DNA from: Selenomonadales bacterium 4137-cl
GTDB lineage: Bacteria; Bacillota; Negativicutes; Sporomusales; UBA7701
DNA: 64,000 nucleotides
Direction: 5' to 3'
NCBI GenBank assembly: GCA_032334055.1
Contig: JAUOZS010000001.1
Span: forward strand, 3,930,001 to 3,994,000
Shown here: positions 15,409 through 23,868 of the stretch, piece after piece
How the letters are laid out: each line of letters begins with the position of its first letter
Numbering within the stretch: the stretch's first letter is position 1
Notes under the pieces: model-generated
Seen by the model: only the letters and a program-made list of their open reading frames with translations
The model's database searches: none
What the model was told of the DNA's origin: nothing
Program-made: the position numbers and the translations under genes

Positions 15409-16482
15409 GTGCTGGTCATCGACCGTTACTTGCTCACATCCCTGGCAAAACCGCTCATCCTGTCCATCGCCGGCCTGTCGCTGCTCTTCCTCAGCTCGGC
15501 CATCTTCGAGATGGGCACCTACCTGATCGTCCGCCGGGTCCATCCGTACCTCGTCGGCCTGCTGCTGCTATACAAGCTGCCGTCCGTCCTAGTCGCCACC
15601 CTGCCGATGGGCAGCCTGTTCGCCATGCTCTTCGTCCTCGGCAAAATGGCCCGCGACCGTGAACTCATGATCGTCCGCATGTCCGGACTGCGCACCGGCC
15701 GCATCCTTCTGCCCTATCTGGCGGTGGCCGTGCTGCTGAGCGGCCTGTCCCACCTCCTTAACGAAGCCGTCGTCGTAAAGGTCAACGGCAGAGCGGCCGA
15801 GATCGTCCGCCGCATCATCTTCGACACCCCGCCCCCCGAACTGATGCAGAACGTCTTCTTCGCCGACAAAGACCGACGATACTATATCGGCCACATCGCC
15901 CCGGCCACGAAAACCCTGCGCGGCGTCATGATATTCGAGCTCAAGGAAGGCAAAATGAGCCGCCTCATCACCGCCGAGTACGGCTTCGCCGCCAGCGAGG
16001 ACTGGCTTCTCCACAACGCCGTCGCGTACGAATTCGACCCGCAGGGCCGGCTCCGATACCAGGCGGCGTCCGCCGAACTCACCGTCACCGGGGCCCGTCC
16101 CGGCGAACACGTCTTCCGGGTCGGCAAATCCGCGGACGACATGACCAGCGGCGAGCTGCGCCGCTTCATCGACGACCTGCGCGTCAAAGGCATCCACACG
16201 CTGTCCTACGAGGTCGACTACCATCTCAAAAGCGCCATGTCCGTCACCCCGCTCGTCTTCGCCCTCTTCGGCGCGCCGCTGATCAGCAGGGTCAAAAGTC
16301 ACGAGAAAGTCTACACCGCGCTCCTGTGCGTCACCATCGTCACCGGCTACTACGTCATCGCCTCCCTATCGGCGGCCGCGGGTCGCGCCAGCCTCCTGCC
16401 GCCCCTCTGGGCCGCCTGGGCGCCGCCGGTCGGCTTTTCCCTGCTGGGGCTCGCCCTCCTGCGGCGGGCCGACGATGTTTAG
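15409..16482 (+). CDS. LptF/LptG-family permease (YjgP/YjgQ)
   Basis: A 357-residue inner-membrane protein with three N-terminal membrane segments (about 10-35, 50-75, 95-120), a periplasmic beta-jellyroll region of about 150 residues, and three C-terminal membrane segments from about 265. This is the YjgP/YjgQ fold that, with LptB2, extracts lipopolysaccharide from the inner membrane. The GTG start has AGGAG upstream. The next gene starts 8 bp before its stop. No lptB is nearby, so the ATPase must be encoded elsewhere, and whether this is the main LPS exporter or a second set is open. Confidence 0.9.
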   Translation: MLVIDRYLLTSLAKPLILSIAGLSLLFLSSAIFEMGTYLIVRRVHPYLVGLLLLYKLPSVLVATLPMGSLFAMLFVLGKMARDRELMIVRMSGLRTGRILLPYLAVAVLLSGLSHLLNEAVVVKVNGRAAEIVRRIIFDTPPPELMQNVFFADKDRRYYIGHIAPATKTLRGVMIFELKEGKMSRLITAEYGFAASEDWLLHNAVAYEFDPQGRLRYQAASAELTVTGARPGEHVFRVGKSADDMTSGELRRFIDDLRVKGIHTLSYEVDYHLKSAMSVTPLVFALFGAPLISRVKSHEKVYTALLCVTIVTGYYVIASLSAAAGRASLLPPLWAAWAPPVGFSLLGLALLRRADDV

Positions 16483-18700
16483 GCGCGGCCGGGCGGCCCT
16501 CGCCGCCTGCCTGCTGGCCGCCGCCCTCGCCTTCAGGCCGGGCCCGGCCCACGGCTCCGGCCCGCCCGAAAGCCTACAGGCCGATACCATCCGCTACGAG
16601 GAGAAGGACAATCGCCTCACAGCCGCCGGCAACGTTCTTTTCGTCGACGGCGACTACCGGTTAACCGCCGCCGCGGCCAGCTACGACATCGACGGCGAAA
16701 CCCTCCGGGCGAACGGCGCGGTCGTCTTCACCGTCGCCGCCTTCAACGCCAAAGGCGAAACCGCTGTCCTGCAGGCCGAAAACATCACCTTCGACCGGGA
16801 CCATGAGAAGGCGCGGGCCGAAAACGGCGTCGTCCTCACCATCGGCGGCACCGTCGTCACCGGACAAACGCTCGAATACGATCGCGCCGCCGGCCGGCTC
16901 ACCGTCAACGGCGCCGTCGCCGTCCGCCGCGACGCCGACAGCCCCGTCCACGGCGACTCGCTCGTGTACGACACCGCGCTCAGCCGGGGTACGATCGCCA
17001 ACTTCGCCACCGCCGTCGTCAGCGAAGGGGTTGAATACGCCACCGCCGGCAAAGCTCTTACCTTCGGCGACGACAAGACCGAGATGTCCGCCGCCGTCGT
17101 CACCACCTGCGACCGCCTCAGGCCTCACTACACCCTGCGCGTCGGCAAAGTCGAACATTACCACGACAAAAAACTCGTCCTGTCCGACTCCCAGTATTGG
17201 CAGGGCGACAAAAAACTCCTCGCCGCCAAAAAGACGGTCGTCGCCATCCGCGACGGCGAGCCCGTCCTGCCCGTCACCGGTTACAACGACCAGGACGGCT
17301 GGTACATCAGGACCCGCGAATACTACGACCTCGCCGGCAAGGACTACGGCGTGGTCTACGCCGACTACATGGCCTGGCGCGGTCTGGGGGTGGGCGTTCG
17401 CGAGTTCCGCCACGACAAGGCCGGCGTCCTGCGCAACGAATACTCCCTCTACGCCTCGCGCAAACCGTGGGCCGCCAATCAGATCGTCCAGGGTGAATGG
17501 CGCAGCGCCGGCGGTAGCCGCAGCCAGCTCATCTCCTTCCGCAGCGAGGAAAACGACTGGCGGGGCGCCGGCGACCTGCTGTCGGCCAACTGGTATTTGA
17601 TGGACGCCGGCAAGACCGCGAAAACCGTCGCCGAAGCCAGCGCCAGCCGCCAGATAGGCAGCGCCACCTTCACCAGCATCCGCCTCGGCCAGACCATCGG
17701 CCTCGACAAGGAAGTCCGGGGCTTCTGGGACTACAGCGCCACCCGCAACCTCGCCTGGAGCGGCTACAAATACACCGACCGCACCTTCGACACCAGGCTG
17801 GAATGGACCAAGCCCGGCTACGTCGCCGCCATCTCCACCCAGGAAAAGAAAAACGGCATCGACTACACCCCCAAACTCGCCTACTACACCACCCGCTCCT
17901 CCCCCTGGCAGTTCGCCGTCGCCACCGCGCACGCCACCAGCGCCGACAAATCCGCCACCCTCCAGCAAACCGACCTTAAAACCTACTACCGCACCAAGCC
18001 CAGGAAAATCGCTCCCGGCACCTTCGTATCCACAGTTTCCACCGCCAGCTACTCCTCGTTCGGCGCCACCGGCGCATCCGACCTGCTACTGAAAACCAAC
18101 CTGCTCAAAAACATCAGCGAAAAGATATACATCAACACCTCGCTTTCGCTCGGCCAGGGCCGTGGCTACAACCCGCTCTTCAAAACCGCCGCCGTCGGCG
18201 CCACCAGGCAGTTCGACGTCGAAACCGACTACATCCTCGACGAATACCACCGCGTCAACCTCATCGTCGGCTATGACCTCGCCCGGCGCCGGTACCGCCC
18301 GCTGCTCCTCAGCCTAGAAGGTCGCGCCTACCCCTTCTGGAACTGGAACCTCTACAGCGAATACCAGCCCTCCCAGAGCGGCTGGAACACCGTCGGCGCC
18401 ATGCTGGCCTTCGATCCCGGCAGCGGCGTAACCGGCTACATCCGTACCGAGTACGACCTCGCAATAGGCGCCCTGCGCGAAGCCTCCATACGCCTTGAAG
18501 GGCTGCTGGCGAAAAAGTGGTCCTGCAGCGTCAAGACCGACTACTACAGCGGGGGCGCCATCAACCTCTCGGAAATCCAGTTCGTCAAGGACAACCATTG
18601 CCAGGACCTCGTCGTCAGCTACTACCCGCGGCAGAAAATGTTTTTCTGCCAGATCCGCCTGAAAAATCCCTCCCGCAGCGAGGCGAAACCTGATGCGTAA
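16475..18700 (+). CDS. LptD/OstA-like outer-membrane LPS-assembly protein
   Basis: A 741-residue precursor: signal peptide (cleavage near AHG, residues 24-26), then an OstA/LptA-like domain with repeated short strands (SLQADTIRYEEKDNRLTAAG, LRANGAVVFT, EKARAENGVVLT). A long C-terminal region rich in alternating polar/hydrophobic strands with aromatic girdles (YYTTRSSPWQFAVATA, LSLGQGRGYNPLF) reads as the LptD barrel. LptD inserts LPS in the outer leaflet. About 10 polar residues follow the last strand, so the usual terminal aromatic is not the final residue. It overlaps lptF/G and the next gene by 8 bp each, implying coupled translation. Confidence 0.88.
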   Translation: MFRRGRAALAACLLAAALAFRPGPAHGSGPPESLQADTIRYEEKDNRLTAAGNVLFVDGDYRLTAAAASYDIDGETLRANGAVVFTVAAFNAKGETAVLQAENITFDRDHEKARAENGVVLTIGGTVVTGQTLEYDRAAGRLTVNGAVAVRRDADSPVHGDSLVYDTALSRGTIANFATAVVSEGVEYATAGKALTFGDDKTEMSAAVVTTCDRLRPHYTLRVGKVEHYHDKKLVLSDSQYWQGDKKLLAAKKTVVAIRDGEPVLPVTGYNDQDGWYIRTREYYDLAGKDYGVVYADYMAWRGLGVGVREFRHDKAGVLRNEYSLYASRKPWAANQIVQGEWRSAGGSRSQLISFRSEENDWRGAGDLLSANWYLMDAGKTAKTVAEASASRQIGSATFTSIRLGQTIGLDKEVRGFWDYSATRNLAWSGYKYTDRTFDTRLEWTKPGYVAAISTQEKKNGIDYTPKLAYYTTRSSPWQFAVATAHATSADKSATLQQTDLKTYYRTKPRKIAPGTFVSTVSTASYSSFGATGASDLLLKTNLLKNISEKIYINTSLSLGQGRGYNPLFKTAAVGATRQFDVETDYILDEYHRVNLIVGYDLARRRYRPLLLSLEGRAYPFWNWNLYSEYQPSQSGWNTVGAMLAFDPGSGVTGYIRTEYDLAIGALREASIRLEGLLAKKWSCSVKTDYYSGGAINLSEIQFVKDNHCQDLVVSYYPRQKMFFCQIRLKNPSRSEAKPDA

Positions 18701-19946
18701 AATCATCCTCCTTGGGCTGGGTCTGGCGGCGCTGCTCCTCCTCGGCTGGGACGCCCACCGCTGGTACGACGCCCGCGCGGCCCGGGAGCCGGCTTTCCGG
18801 TCGCGGGCCACCGCCAACGAGCTTTCCGGCTGGCGGGACGGCCGGCAGCGGTGGCGCATCCGCGCCGCCGAAATCACCCGCACCGACGGCGGCGTAGACG
18901 CTGTCGGCATTCGCGACGGCAGCCTCCGCCGCGACGGCGACGTTTCCCTGCGGTTCTCCGCCCCGCGGGCCGGCTACCGGGAAAAAGACGGCCTGCTGCG
19001 CTTCCCCGGCGGTGTCGTCTTCACCCTCGACGGGAAAACTCTTCGGATCGCCGACGGCGTCTACGACGACAAGGCGTGCGCCTTCCGGGGCGGCGGCGTA
19101 CAACTGGCCTCAGGGCCGGAAAGCCAGCCGCGCTGGGAAGTCCACGCCGCCGGGATAACTTACGGCCACGACGGGACGCTATGGCAGCTCGAGAAGAAAG
19201 TAAACATAAAATGGCGAAGCGCGCCGGGCAGCCAGCCGTACACCCTCACCACGACCGTGCTCATTCTCGACGAGGACTTTGCCGGCGCCGCCATGCCCGG
19301 CCCGGTCGCGCTTGCCGGCGGCTCTCTCGCCGGCGCGGCGGCGGCCGCCGCCTGGGACGGCGACACCCTCACCCTCCAACGAGTAGCGCTGCGGGACGAA
19401 AGCTGGTCCGCCGCCCTGGCGGCCGGCGCCGCGACGCGCAGGGACGGCGCCTGGCTCTTCGTCGGCGTCGACATCCGCAGAGACAACGGCGACACCTGGC
19501 GCGCCGACCGCCTCGAGCTCGGCGACGGTGGCGCCGTCGCCTTCGCCGGCGTCGCCGGGACGATCGGCGACATCTCCTTTAGCGCCGACAAGCTGTTGTC
19601 CGACGACCGTGAAAACTACCGCACGGCAGGCGCCGTGACCGTCCGGCCGCGCGCGGGCGTCACGCTTGCCGCCCAGAGCCTGGCGTTCGCCGAGTCGGAA
19701 AAAAGATACCGCTTCACCAAACCAAGGCTGCGGCAGGACAATGGTACGGAAATAACCGCCGACGCCGGCCTATTCGACGGGAAGCGCCGCAACGTCGCCT
19801 TCGCGGCCAACGTCGTCACCGTAATGAAAGACGGGCGAGAGATCCGCGCCGCCACAGCCGCCTACGATCTCGACAGTCGCGTCGTCGAGTACACGGGCGC
19901 GGTCAGCTCGGTCCGCCGCGCCGGCAGGGAAGGGGAAAACCGATGA
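18693..19946 (+). CDS. LptC-like protein with C-terminal OstA/LptA-like region
   Basis: A 417-residue bitopic protein: one N-terminal membrane helix (about 4-18), then an LptC-type stretch of short strands (WRIRAAEITRTDGGVDAVGI). The C-terminal part contains an OstA-like repeat (NGTEITADAGLFDGKRRNVAFAANV, VVEYTGAVSSV; residues about 345-410). E. coli LptC is about 190 residues, so this is roughly twice as long and may supply both the LptC and LptA parts of the periplasmic bridge. It overlaps the LptD-like gene by 8 bp and the caspase-like gene by 4 bp (ATGA). The bridge role is inference from family and context. Confidence 0.78.
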   Translation: MRKIILLGLGLAALLLLGWDAHRWYDARAAREPAFRSRATANELSGWRDGRQRWRIRAAEITRTDGGVDAVGIRDGSLRRDGDVSLRFSAPRAGYREKDGLLRFPGGVVFTLDGKTLRIADGVYDDKACAFRGGGVQLASGPESQPRWEVHAAGITYGHDGTLWQLEKKVNIKWRSAPGSQPYTLTTTVLILDEDFAGAAMPGPVALAGGSLAGAAAAAAWDGDTLTLQRVALRDESWSAALAAGAATRRDGAWLFVGVDIRRDNGDTWRADRLELGDGGAVAFAGVAGTIGDISFSADKLLSDDRENYRTAGAVTVRPRAGVTLAAQSLAFAESEKRYRFTKPRLRQDNGTEITADAGLFDGKRRNVAFAANVVTVMKDGREIRAATAAYDLDSRVVEYTGAVSSVRRAGREGENR

Positions 19947-20836
19947 AAAACCTCCTCGCGTTCGCCATAATCATCCTCCTGGCCCTGGCGGGCGGCCCAT
20001 CCGGGGCGGCCTCCCCGCCGCTCGCCGGCGGCCGGGTCTGTCTGCTCGCCGTCGGCGTAGACGATTACAAATATCTTTCGCCCCTCAAAGCGGCGGCCAA
20101 CAACGCCGCGCTGTTCGCCGACTCCCTACGGGCCGCGAACGGCCACGCCGAAATAACCCTGCTCACCGACGGCCGGGCGACCCGGGCCGCCATCCTCGCC
20201 GCTTTCGAGCGGTACGCGGCCACGCTCGCCGCCGGCGACCGCCTGGTCATCTACTACTCCGGTCACGGCGGCCCGAGCGCTCGCCAATACCGCCCCGCCA
20301 GCCTCTACAGCGGCGACCTCCGCTGGCAGACCGAGAACAATCTCTACGACGAGACCATCTTCCCCGTCGACGCCGCCTACGATCTGAAAAGCCAGATAAC
20401 CTTTGCCGACCTCGCCGGCCGCATAAAGAAAATACGCCACGCCGAAATCGCCGTCATCCTCGACTGCGCCTACTCCGCCGCTCACGACTGGTACATCGAC
20501 GCCCCCCAAGGCCAGTCCGGGGCCTCGTCCGTCCGCCCCCGGACCTCGCTTCGCGACCTCAGCATGTACGGCGTCACCGTGGTCGAGGCTGCCGACTGGA
20601 ACGAAACAGCGGCCGCCGACATCTTCGGCGGCAAGCAGTACGGCATATTCACCTACTATCTCGCCCGGGGGCTGGATGCTGGCGTCGTACGCGGCGGCAA
20701 GGGCGCCGTCACCCTCTACGACGCCTTCGCCTACGCCCGCTCCGTCACGCTGCAGGAAATCGGTTCCCAGCACCCCAAGATCTACCGCGGCCGCAACCCG
20801 GCAATGCCGCTGGCGGACCGTCAAACGGCCCCGTAA
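19943..20836 (+). CDS. Secreted caspase-fold (C14) peptidase
   Basis: A 297-residue precursor with a signal peptide (hydrophobic stretch 4-17, cleavage near AAS at about 24). The peptidase C14 catalytic dyad is intact: His108 in YYSGHGG and Cys175 in VILDCAYSA. The N-terminal VCLLAVGVDDYKYLSPLKAA..NA is the usual caspase opening. Such proteases typically cut after Arg or Lys. Its start codon overlaps the lptC-like stop (ATGA), so it is made with the LPS-transport proteins and exported to the same compartment. Whether it processes Lpt parts, the poly-Gly lipoproteins or something else is unknown. A bidirectional terminator follows 8 bp after the stop. Confidence 0.88.
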   Translation: MKNLLAFAIIILLALAGGPSGAASPPLAGGRVCLLAVGVDDYKYLSPLKAAANNAALFADSLRAANGHAEITLLTDGRATRAAILAAFERYAATLAAGDRLVIYYSGHGGPSARQYRPASLYSGDLRWQTENNLYDETIFPVDAAYDLKSQITFADLAGRIKKIRHAEIAVILDCAYSAAHDWYIDAPQGQSGASSVRPRTSLRDLSMYGVTVVEAADWNETAAADIFGGKQYGIFTYYLARGLDAGVVRGGKGAVTLYDAFAYARSVTLQEIGSQHPKIYRGRNPAMPLADRQTAP

Positions 20837-20843
20837 CGTCAAA

Positions 20844-20871
20844 AAACCCGCGCCATATCAAGCGCGGGTTT
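20844..20871. terminator. Bidirectional terminator between caspase gene and lipoprotein B
   Basis: Stem AAACCCGCGC / GCGCGGGTTT with an 8-nt loop. The minus strand continues into six T, the plus strand into TTTCC. It serves both convergent transcripts. Confidence 0.88.
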
Positions 20872-20889
20872 CCTGTGTGCGGCATCGAC

Positions 20890-21294
20890 CTATTTAATCA
20901 GATTGAACTGGATGACCCCGTTCGAGTTTATCACCAATCGGTAATACTTGACCGCGCTTTTGGCGATATCGTTCGCCCCGGTGCCGAACCGGACGCCCTG
21001 GGTCACCACATAATCCTTCCCGTCGTAAGAGATATTGGTCACCGGATAATCGCCGGCCTTGGTGATGAGAAAAACGAAATCGCCGCTGGCGTTGCTGGCG
21101 GGAGTGCGCTGCGTGGCGCCGGCATTATCGGTGTACGACATAACCACGCCGGCCAGCGCCGCACCGGTTTCATCCTGGCAATGGACGTTCGCCGTAACCG
21201 TCCCCGAGCCGCCGCCTCCTCCGCCGCCGCCTCCGCAACCGGCCAGCGCCACCGCCAGCAGCGTTACCAGCAAACCAAGCAGAATTCTTTTCAA
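20890..21294 (-). CDS. Poly-glycine lipoprotein, paralogue B
   Basis: A 134-residue lipoprotein with a textbook lipobox LAGC (Cys20), nine Gly directly after it, then a beta-rich domain of about 105 residues. The domain aligns with paralogue A: VHCQDETGAALAG against NCVDQNGNPEGAG, and KAGDYPVTNISYDGK against IAGPYTFTRMSYQGK. TTG start, 8 nt behind GGAGGAA. It has its own strong promoter at 21336-21364 and converges on the caspase operon. Function unknown. The two copies at either end of the lpt/caspase operon suggest an envelope role, by inference. Confidence 0.85.
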   Translation of the reverse strand: MKRILLGLLVTLLAVALAGCGGGGGGGGGSGTVTANVHCQDETGAALAGVVMSYTDNAGATQRTPASNASGDFVFLITKAGDYPVTNISYDGKDYVVTQGVRFGTGANDIAKSAVKYYRLVINSNGVIQFNLIK

Positions 21295-21335
21295 TACGAT
21301 TCCTCCTCATATAATGAAATCAAAGCTCTATCCAG

Positions 21336-21364
21336 ATATTACCAAAATATGGAAGTTCAGTCAA
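21336..21364 (-). promoter_or_regulatory. Promoter of lipoprotein B
   Basis: TTGACT (21359-21364) and TAATAT (21336-21341) on the minus strand with a 17-bp spacer, giving a leader of about 35 nt. Confidence 0.7.
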
Positions 21365-21407
21365 ACCATTCCGGAGGAAAAACCTCCCGGTAGCCGGTCA
21401 CAAAAAC

Positions 21408-21437
21408 AACGGCGGCAGTCATTTGACTGCCGCCGTT
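21408..21437 (-). terminator. Terminator of cheX
   Basis: A 13-bp perfect stem AACGGCGGCAGTC / GACTGCCGCCGTT with a 4-nt loop; on the minus strand GTTTTTG follows. The same stem core recurs at 33425-33454. Confidence 0.85.
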
Positions 21438-21448
21438 CCCCGATTCTG

Positions 21449-21913
21449 TCAGCTTACGAACGATACATTCACTTCCAACGGGATATTGTCGATGAACATC
21501 TCGATATTGAGCCGCCTGGCCTCGGTCACCGAGCTCGCGAAGCTCTGGCCGGTGATGACGGTCGGCGGGGAAATATCGAGGCGAGTGCCCTGCTGCTCAA
21601 GGATCATCGCCGCGTTGGCCGCCAGCATGTTGCCCAGCTCGGCGATCGCCGACTCCGCCATCGCGTCGAATGCCTCAACCGGCATCCCCATCATCATCGT
21701 GCTGGCGATCCTCTTGGCTGAATCCTCCGACATATTATAGGCAATGTTGCCTTTGATCTGCTGCGTCAGGCCGATGACCACCATCACGCCCAGGCTGGCG
21801 ATCTTGTTGGAGTCGCTCACGCTTATCCGGCCCCGCTTGACCTCCTTGAAGCCAAGCCCCGGCATAACCGAGTTCATCGCGCTCAGGAAAGGTTCGATAC
21901 TGCGTACGTCCAT
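21449..21913 (-). CDS. cheX: CheX family chemotaxis phosphatase
   Basis: A 154-residue CheC/CheX-family protein. The helix ESAIAELGNMLAANA carries the ExxN phosphatase signature (Glu92, Asn95) that dephosphorylates CheY-P in CheX. ATG at 21913 with GGAGG nine bases upstream; the frame is open further upstream, but that stretch is the riboswitch terminator region. The mRNA leader contains a c-di-GMP-I riboswitch followed by an intrinsic terminator, so expression should respond to c-di-GMP. CheW and a chemoreceptor lie 2.5 kb further on. A stand-alone CheX-like protein under c-di-GMP control suggests cross-talk between motility and a surface-attached state. Confidence 0.9.
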   Translation of the reverse strand: MDVRSIEPFLSAMNSVMPGLGFKEVKRGRISVSDSNKIASLGVMVVIGLTQQIKGNIAYNMSEDSAKRIASTMMMGMPVEAFDAMAESAIAELGNMLAANAAMILEQQGTRLDISPPTVITGQSFASSVTEARRLNIEMFIDNIPLEVNVSFVS

Positions 21914-21960
21914 AAAAATCCTCCGTTTAAAACATCGGTCGCGCCTTTCGCCGCGCCAAA

Positions 21961-21983
21961 GGAAAAGCCAGGGCATCCCTGGC
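21961..21983 (-). terminator. Expression-platform terminator of the c-di-GMP riboswitch
   Basis: Stem GCCAGGG / CCCTGGC with a 3-nt loop, followed on the minus strand by TTTTCCTTT. It lies between the aptamer and the cheX SD, where a transcription-terminating riboswitch would act. Confidence 0.8.
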
Positions 21984-22002
21984 CTAAAGCATTCTAGCGT
22001 GC

Positions 22003-22092
22003 TAAAATGGTGGCCTGGCGATCATGGTCGTAACGACGTTAGACCCATAGCTTTGCGCCCCCGCCTTTCGACGGGTTTGCCCGATATTCAGT
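22003..22092 (-). promoter_or_regulatory. c-di-GMP-I (GEMM-I) riboswitch aptamer
   Basis: The minus strand reads, in order, GGGCAAACC, a GAAA tetraloop closed by CCGTC/GGCGGG, GGGGCGCAAAGC, and GGGTCTAA. These are the conserved joining segments, the GNRA tetraloop and the CUAA tetraloop-receptor of the GEMM-I consensus. A further hairpin and GATCGCCAGGCCACC follow. Exact P1 ends are uncertain by several bases. A promoter lies just upstream and a terminator hairpin and cheX downstream. Confidence 0.9.
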
Positions 22093-22099
22093 ACTTATG

Positions 22100-22128
22100 A
22101 TTTTAACTCATGCCCGAGATGGCGTCAA
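22100..22128 (-). promoter_or_regulatory. Promoter of the riboswitch-cheX transcript
   Basis: TTGACG (22123-22128) and TAAAAT (22100-22105) with a 17-bp spacer on the minus strand. Transcription would begin immediately before the aptamer. Confidence 0.75.
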
Positions 22129-22161
22129 GCGAACGCTACCTGAAATCGACAGGAATGTCGC

Positions 22162-23718
22162 TTAAACCACCTTCGTTGTCCAATCCTCCACGTTCCACAC
22201 CGCCGTCACGATATCCTCGTAAAATTCCGGTTCGTGCGAAACCAGCAACACCGTACCCTTAAACTCCCTGATCGCCTTCTTCAGCTCGGCCTTGGCGTCC
22301 ACATCGAGGTGGTTGGTCGGCTCGTCCAGCACCAGCCAGTTTATCTCCTTCAGCATCAGCTTGCACAGCCGCACCTTGGCGTTCTCGCCGCCGCTCAGCA
22401 CCATCATCAGGCTGGTGATGTGCTCGTTCGTCAGCCCGCAGCGCGCCAAAGCCGCCCTCACCTCATAGTTCGTCATTCCCGGGTACTCCTGCCACACTTC
22501 CTCGATCGCCGTATTGCCGTTATCGCGGCCCGACTCCTGCTCGAAATACCCCGGCTGAACGTAGTCCCCGATCTCCACCTTGCCGGCGTAGGGCGGGATG
22601 ATGCCCAGCAGCGTCTTCAGCAGCGTCGACTTTCCCAGCCCGTTCGTGCCGCGGATCGCCACCTTCTGGCCGCGCTCCAGCGCGATATCCACCGACCGCG
22701 TCAGCGGCTCGTCATATCCCAGCACCAGATTGCGGGCCGTAACCACGAACCGGCCCGGCGTCCGCGCCTCACGGAACTGGAACACCGGCTTCGGCTTCTC
22801 GCGCGGCTTCTCCAACAGCTCCAGCTTATCCAGACGCTTCTGGCGGCTGTTCGCCATCCCCCGCGTCGCCACCCGCGCCTTGTTGCGGGCGATGAAATCC
22901 TCCAGCCGCTCCACCTCCTGCTGCTGGCGCTCGTATGCCCGCACCTCCTGCTGCTTTTTCAGCGCGTGCATCTGCACAAACTGGTCGTAGCCGCCGGAAT
23001 AGCGGGTCAGCGTGGCGTTCTCCACATGATAGATCACGTTCACCACCGCGTTCAGGAAAGACACATCGTGCGACACCAGGATGAAACTGTTCTCGTAATT
23101 TATCAAATACCTTTTCAGCCACTCGATATGCTCGGCGTCAAGATAATTCGTCGGCTCGTCAAGAATCAGGATCGTCGGATTCTGCAGCAGCAGCTTCGTC
23201 AGCAGCACCTTCGTGCGCTGGCCGCCGCTCAGATCGGCCACGTCCCGGTCCAGCCCGATCTCCCCCAGGCCGAGACCGTTCGCCACCTCCTCGATCTTGG
23301 CGTCGATCACATAAAAGCCGCCGTGCTCCAGCATATCCTGGATATCGCCCACATCCTCCATCATCGCCGCCAGCTCGTCCCCGGACGCCTCGCCCATCTT
23401 ATCGTAGATGGCCAGCATCTCGGCCTCCAGCTTATACATCCCCTCGAAAGCGCCCCGCAGCGCCTCGCGGATCGTCATCCCCCTGGCCAGCGCCGCCTGC
23501 TGGTCGAGATAGCCCACCGTCACGCGGTTCGACCACTCCACCCTGCCGGCGTCGGGCTGCAACTGGCCCGTGATTATCTCCAGAAAAGTCGTCTTGCCCT
23601 CGCCGTTCGCCCCGACCAGACCGACATGCTCGCCCTTCAGCAGGCGGAAAGAAGCGCTGTCGAGAATCTGCCGGGCACCGAACCCGTGCGACACATTTTC
23701 CACCGTCAAAACACTCAT
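22162..23718 (-). CDS. ABC-F family ATPase
   Basis: A 518-residue soluble protein with two ABC ATPase domains and no membrane segments. Walker A motifs are GANGEGKTT (about 36-44) and GTNGLGKST (about 353); signatures are LSGGQRTK and LSGGENAKV. The linker between domains is basic and helical (KKQQEVRAYERQQQEVERLE). ABC-F proteins act on the ribosome in translation control or antibiotic protection. The closest feel is the YbiT/YkpA-type group, but antibiotic protection cannot be excluded. ATG start. A second, more distant ABC-F gene is at 60177. Confidence 0.93.
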   Translation of the reverse strand: MSVLTVENVSHGFGARQILDSASFRLLKGEHVGLVGANGEGKTTFLEIITGQLQPDAGRVEWSNRVTVGYLDQQAALARGMTIREALRGAFEGMYKLEAEMLAIYDKMGEASGDELAAMMEDVGDIQDMLEHGGFYVIDAKIEEVANGLGLGEIGLDRDVADLSGGQRTKVLLTKLLLQNPTILILDEPTNYLDAEHIEWLKRYLINYENSFILVSHDVSFLNAVVNVIYHVENATLTRYSGGYDQFVQMHALKKQQEVRAYERQQQEVERLEDFIARNKARVATRGMANSRQKRLDKLELLEKPREKPKPVFQFREARTPGRFVVTARNLVLGYDEPLTRSVDIALERGQKVAIRGTNGLGKSTLLKTLLGIIPPYAGKVEIGDYVQPGYFEQESGRDNGNTAIEEVWQEYPGMTNYEVRAALARCGLTNEHITSLMMVLSGGENAKVRLCKLMLKEINWLVLDEPTNHLDVDAKAELKKAIREFKGTVLLVSHEPEFYEDIVTAVWNVEDWTTKVV

Positions 23719-23868
23719 TGCGTCTTACTCCCCGTAAATTTTCAAAATGCCCTACCATTTTAGCGCATCAGCCGCGCCGCTGTCAAAGAAAAATGCCCGT
23801 CCGGCAGGGAGAAGGGCGGGGGGTGTGGAATTTTACCGAAATAACCACACCGGAGGAGGGCGGACCGC

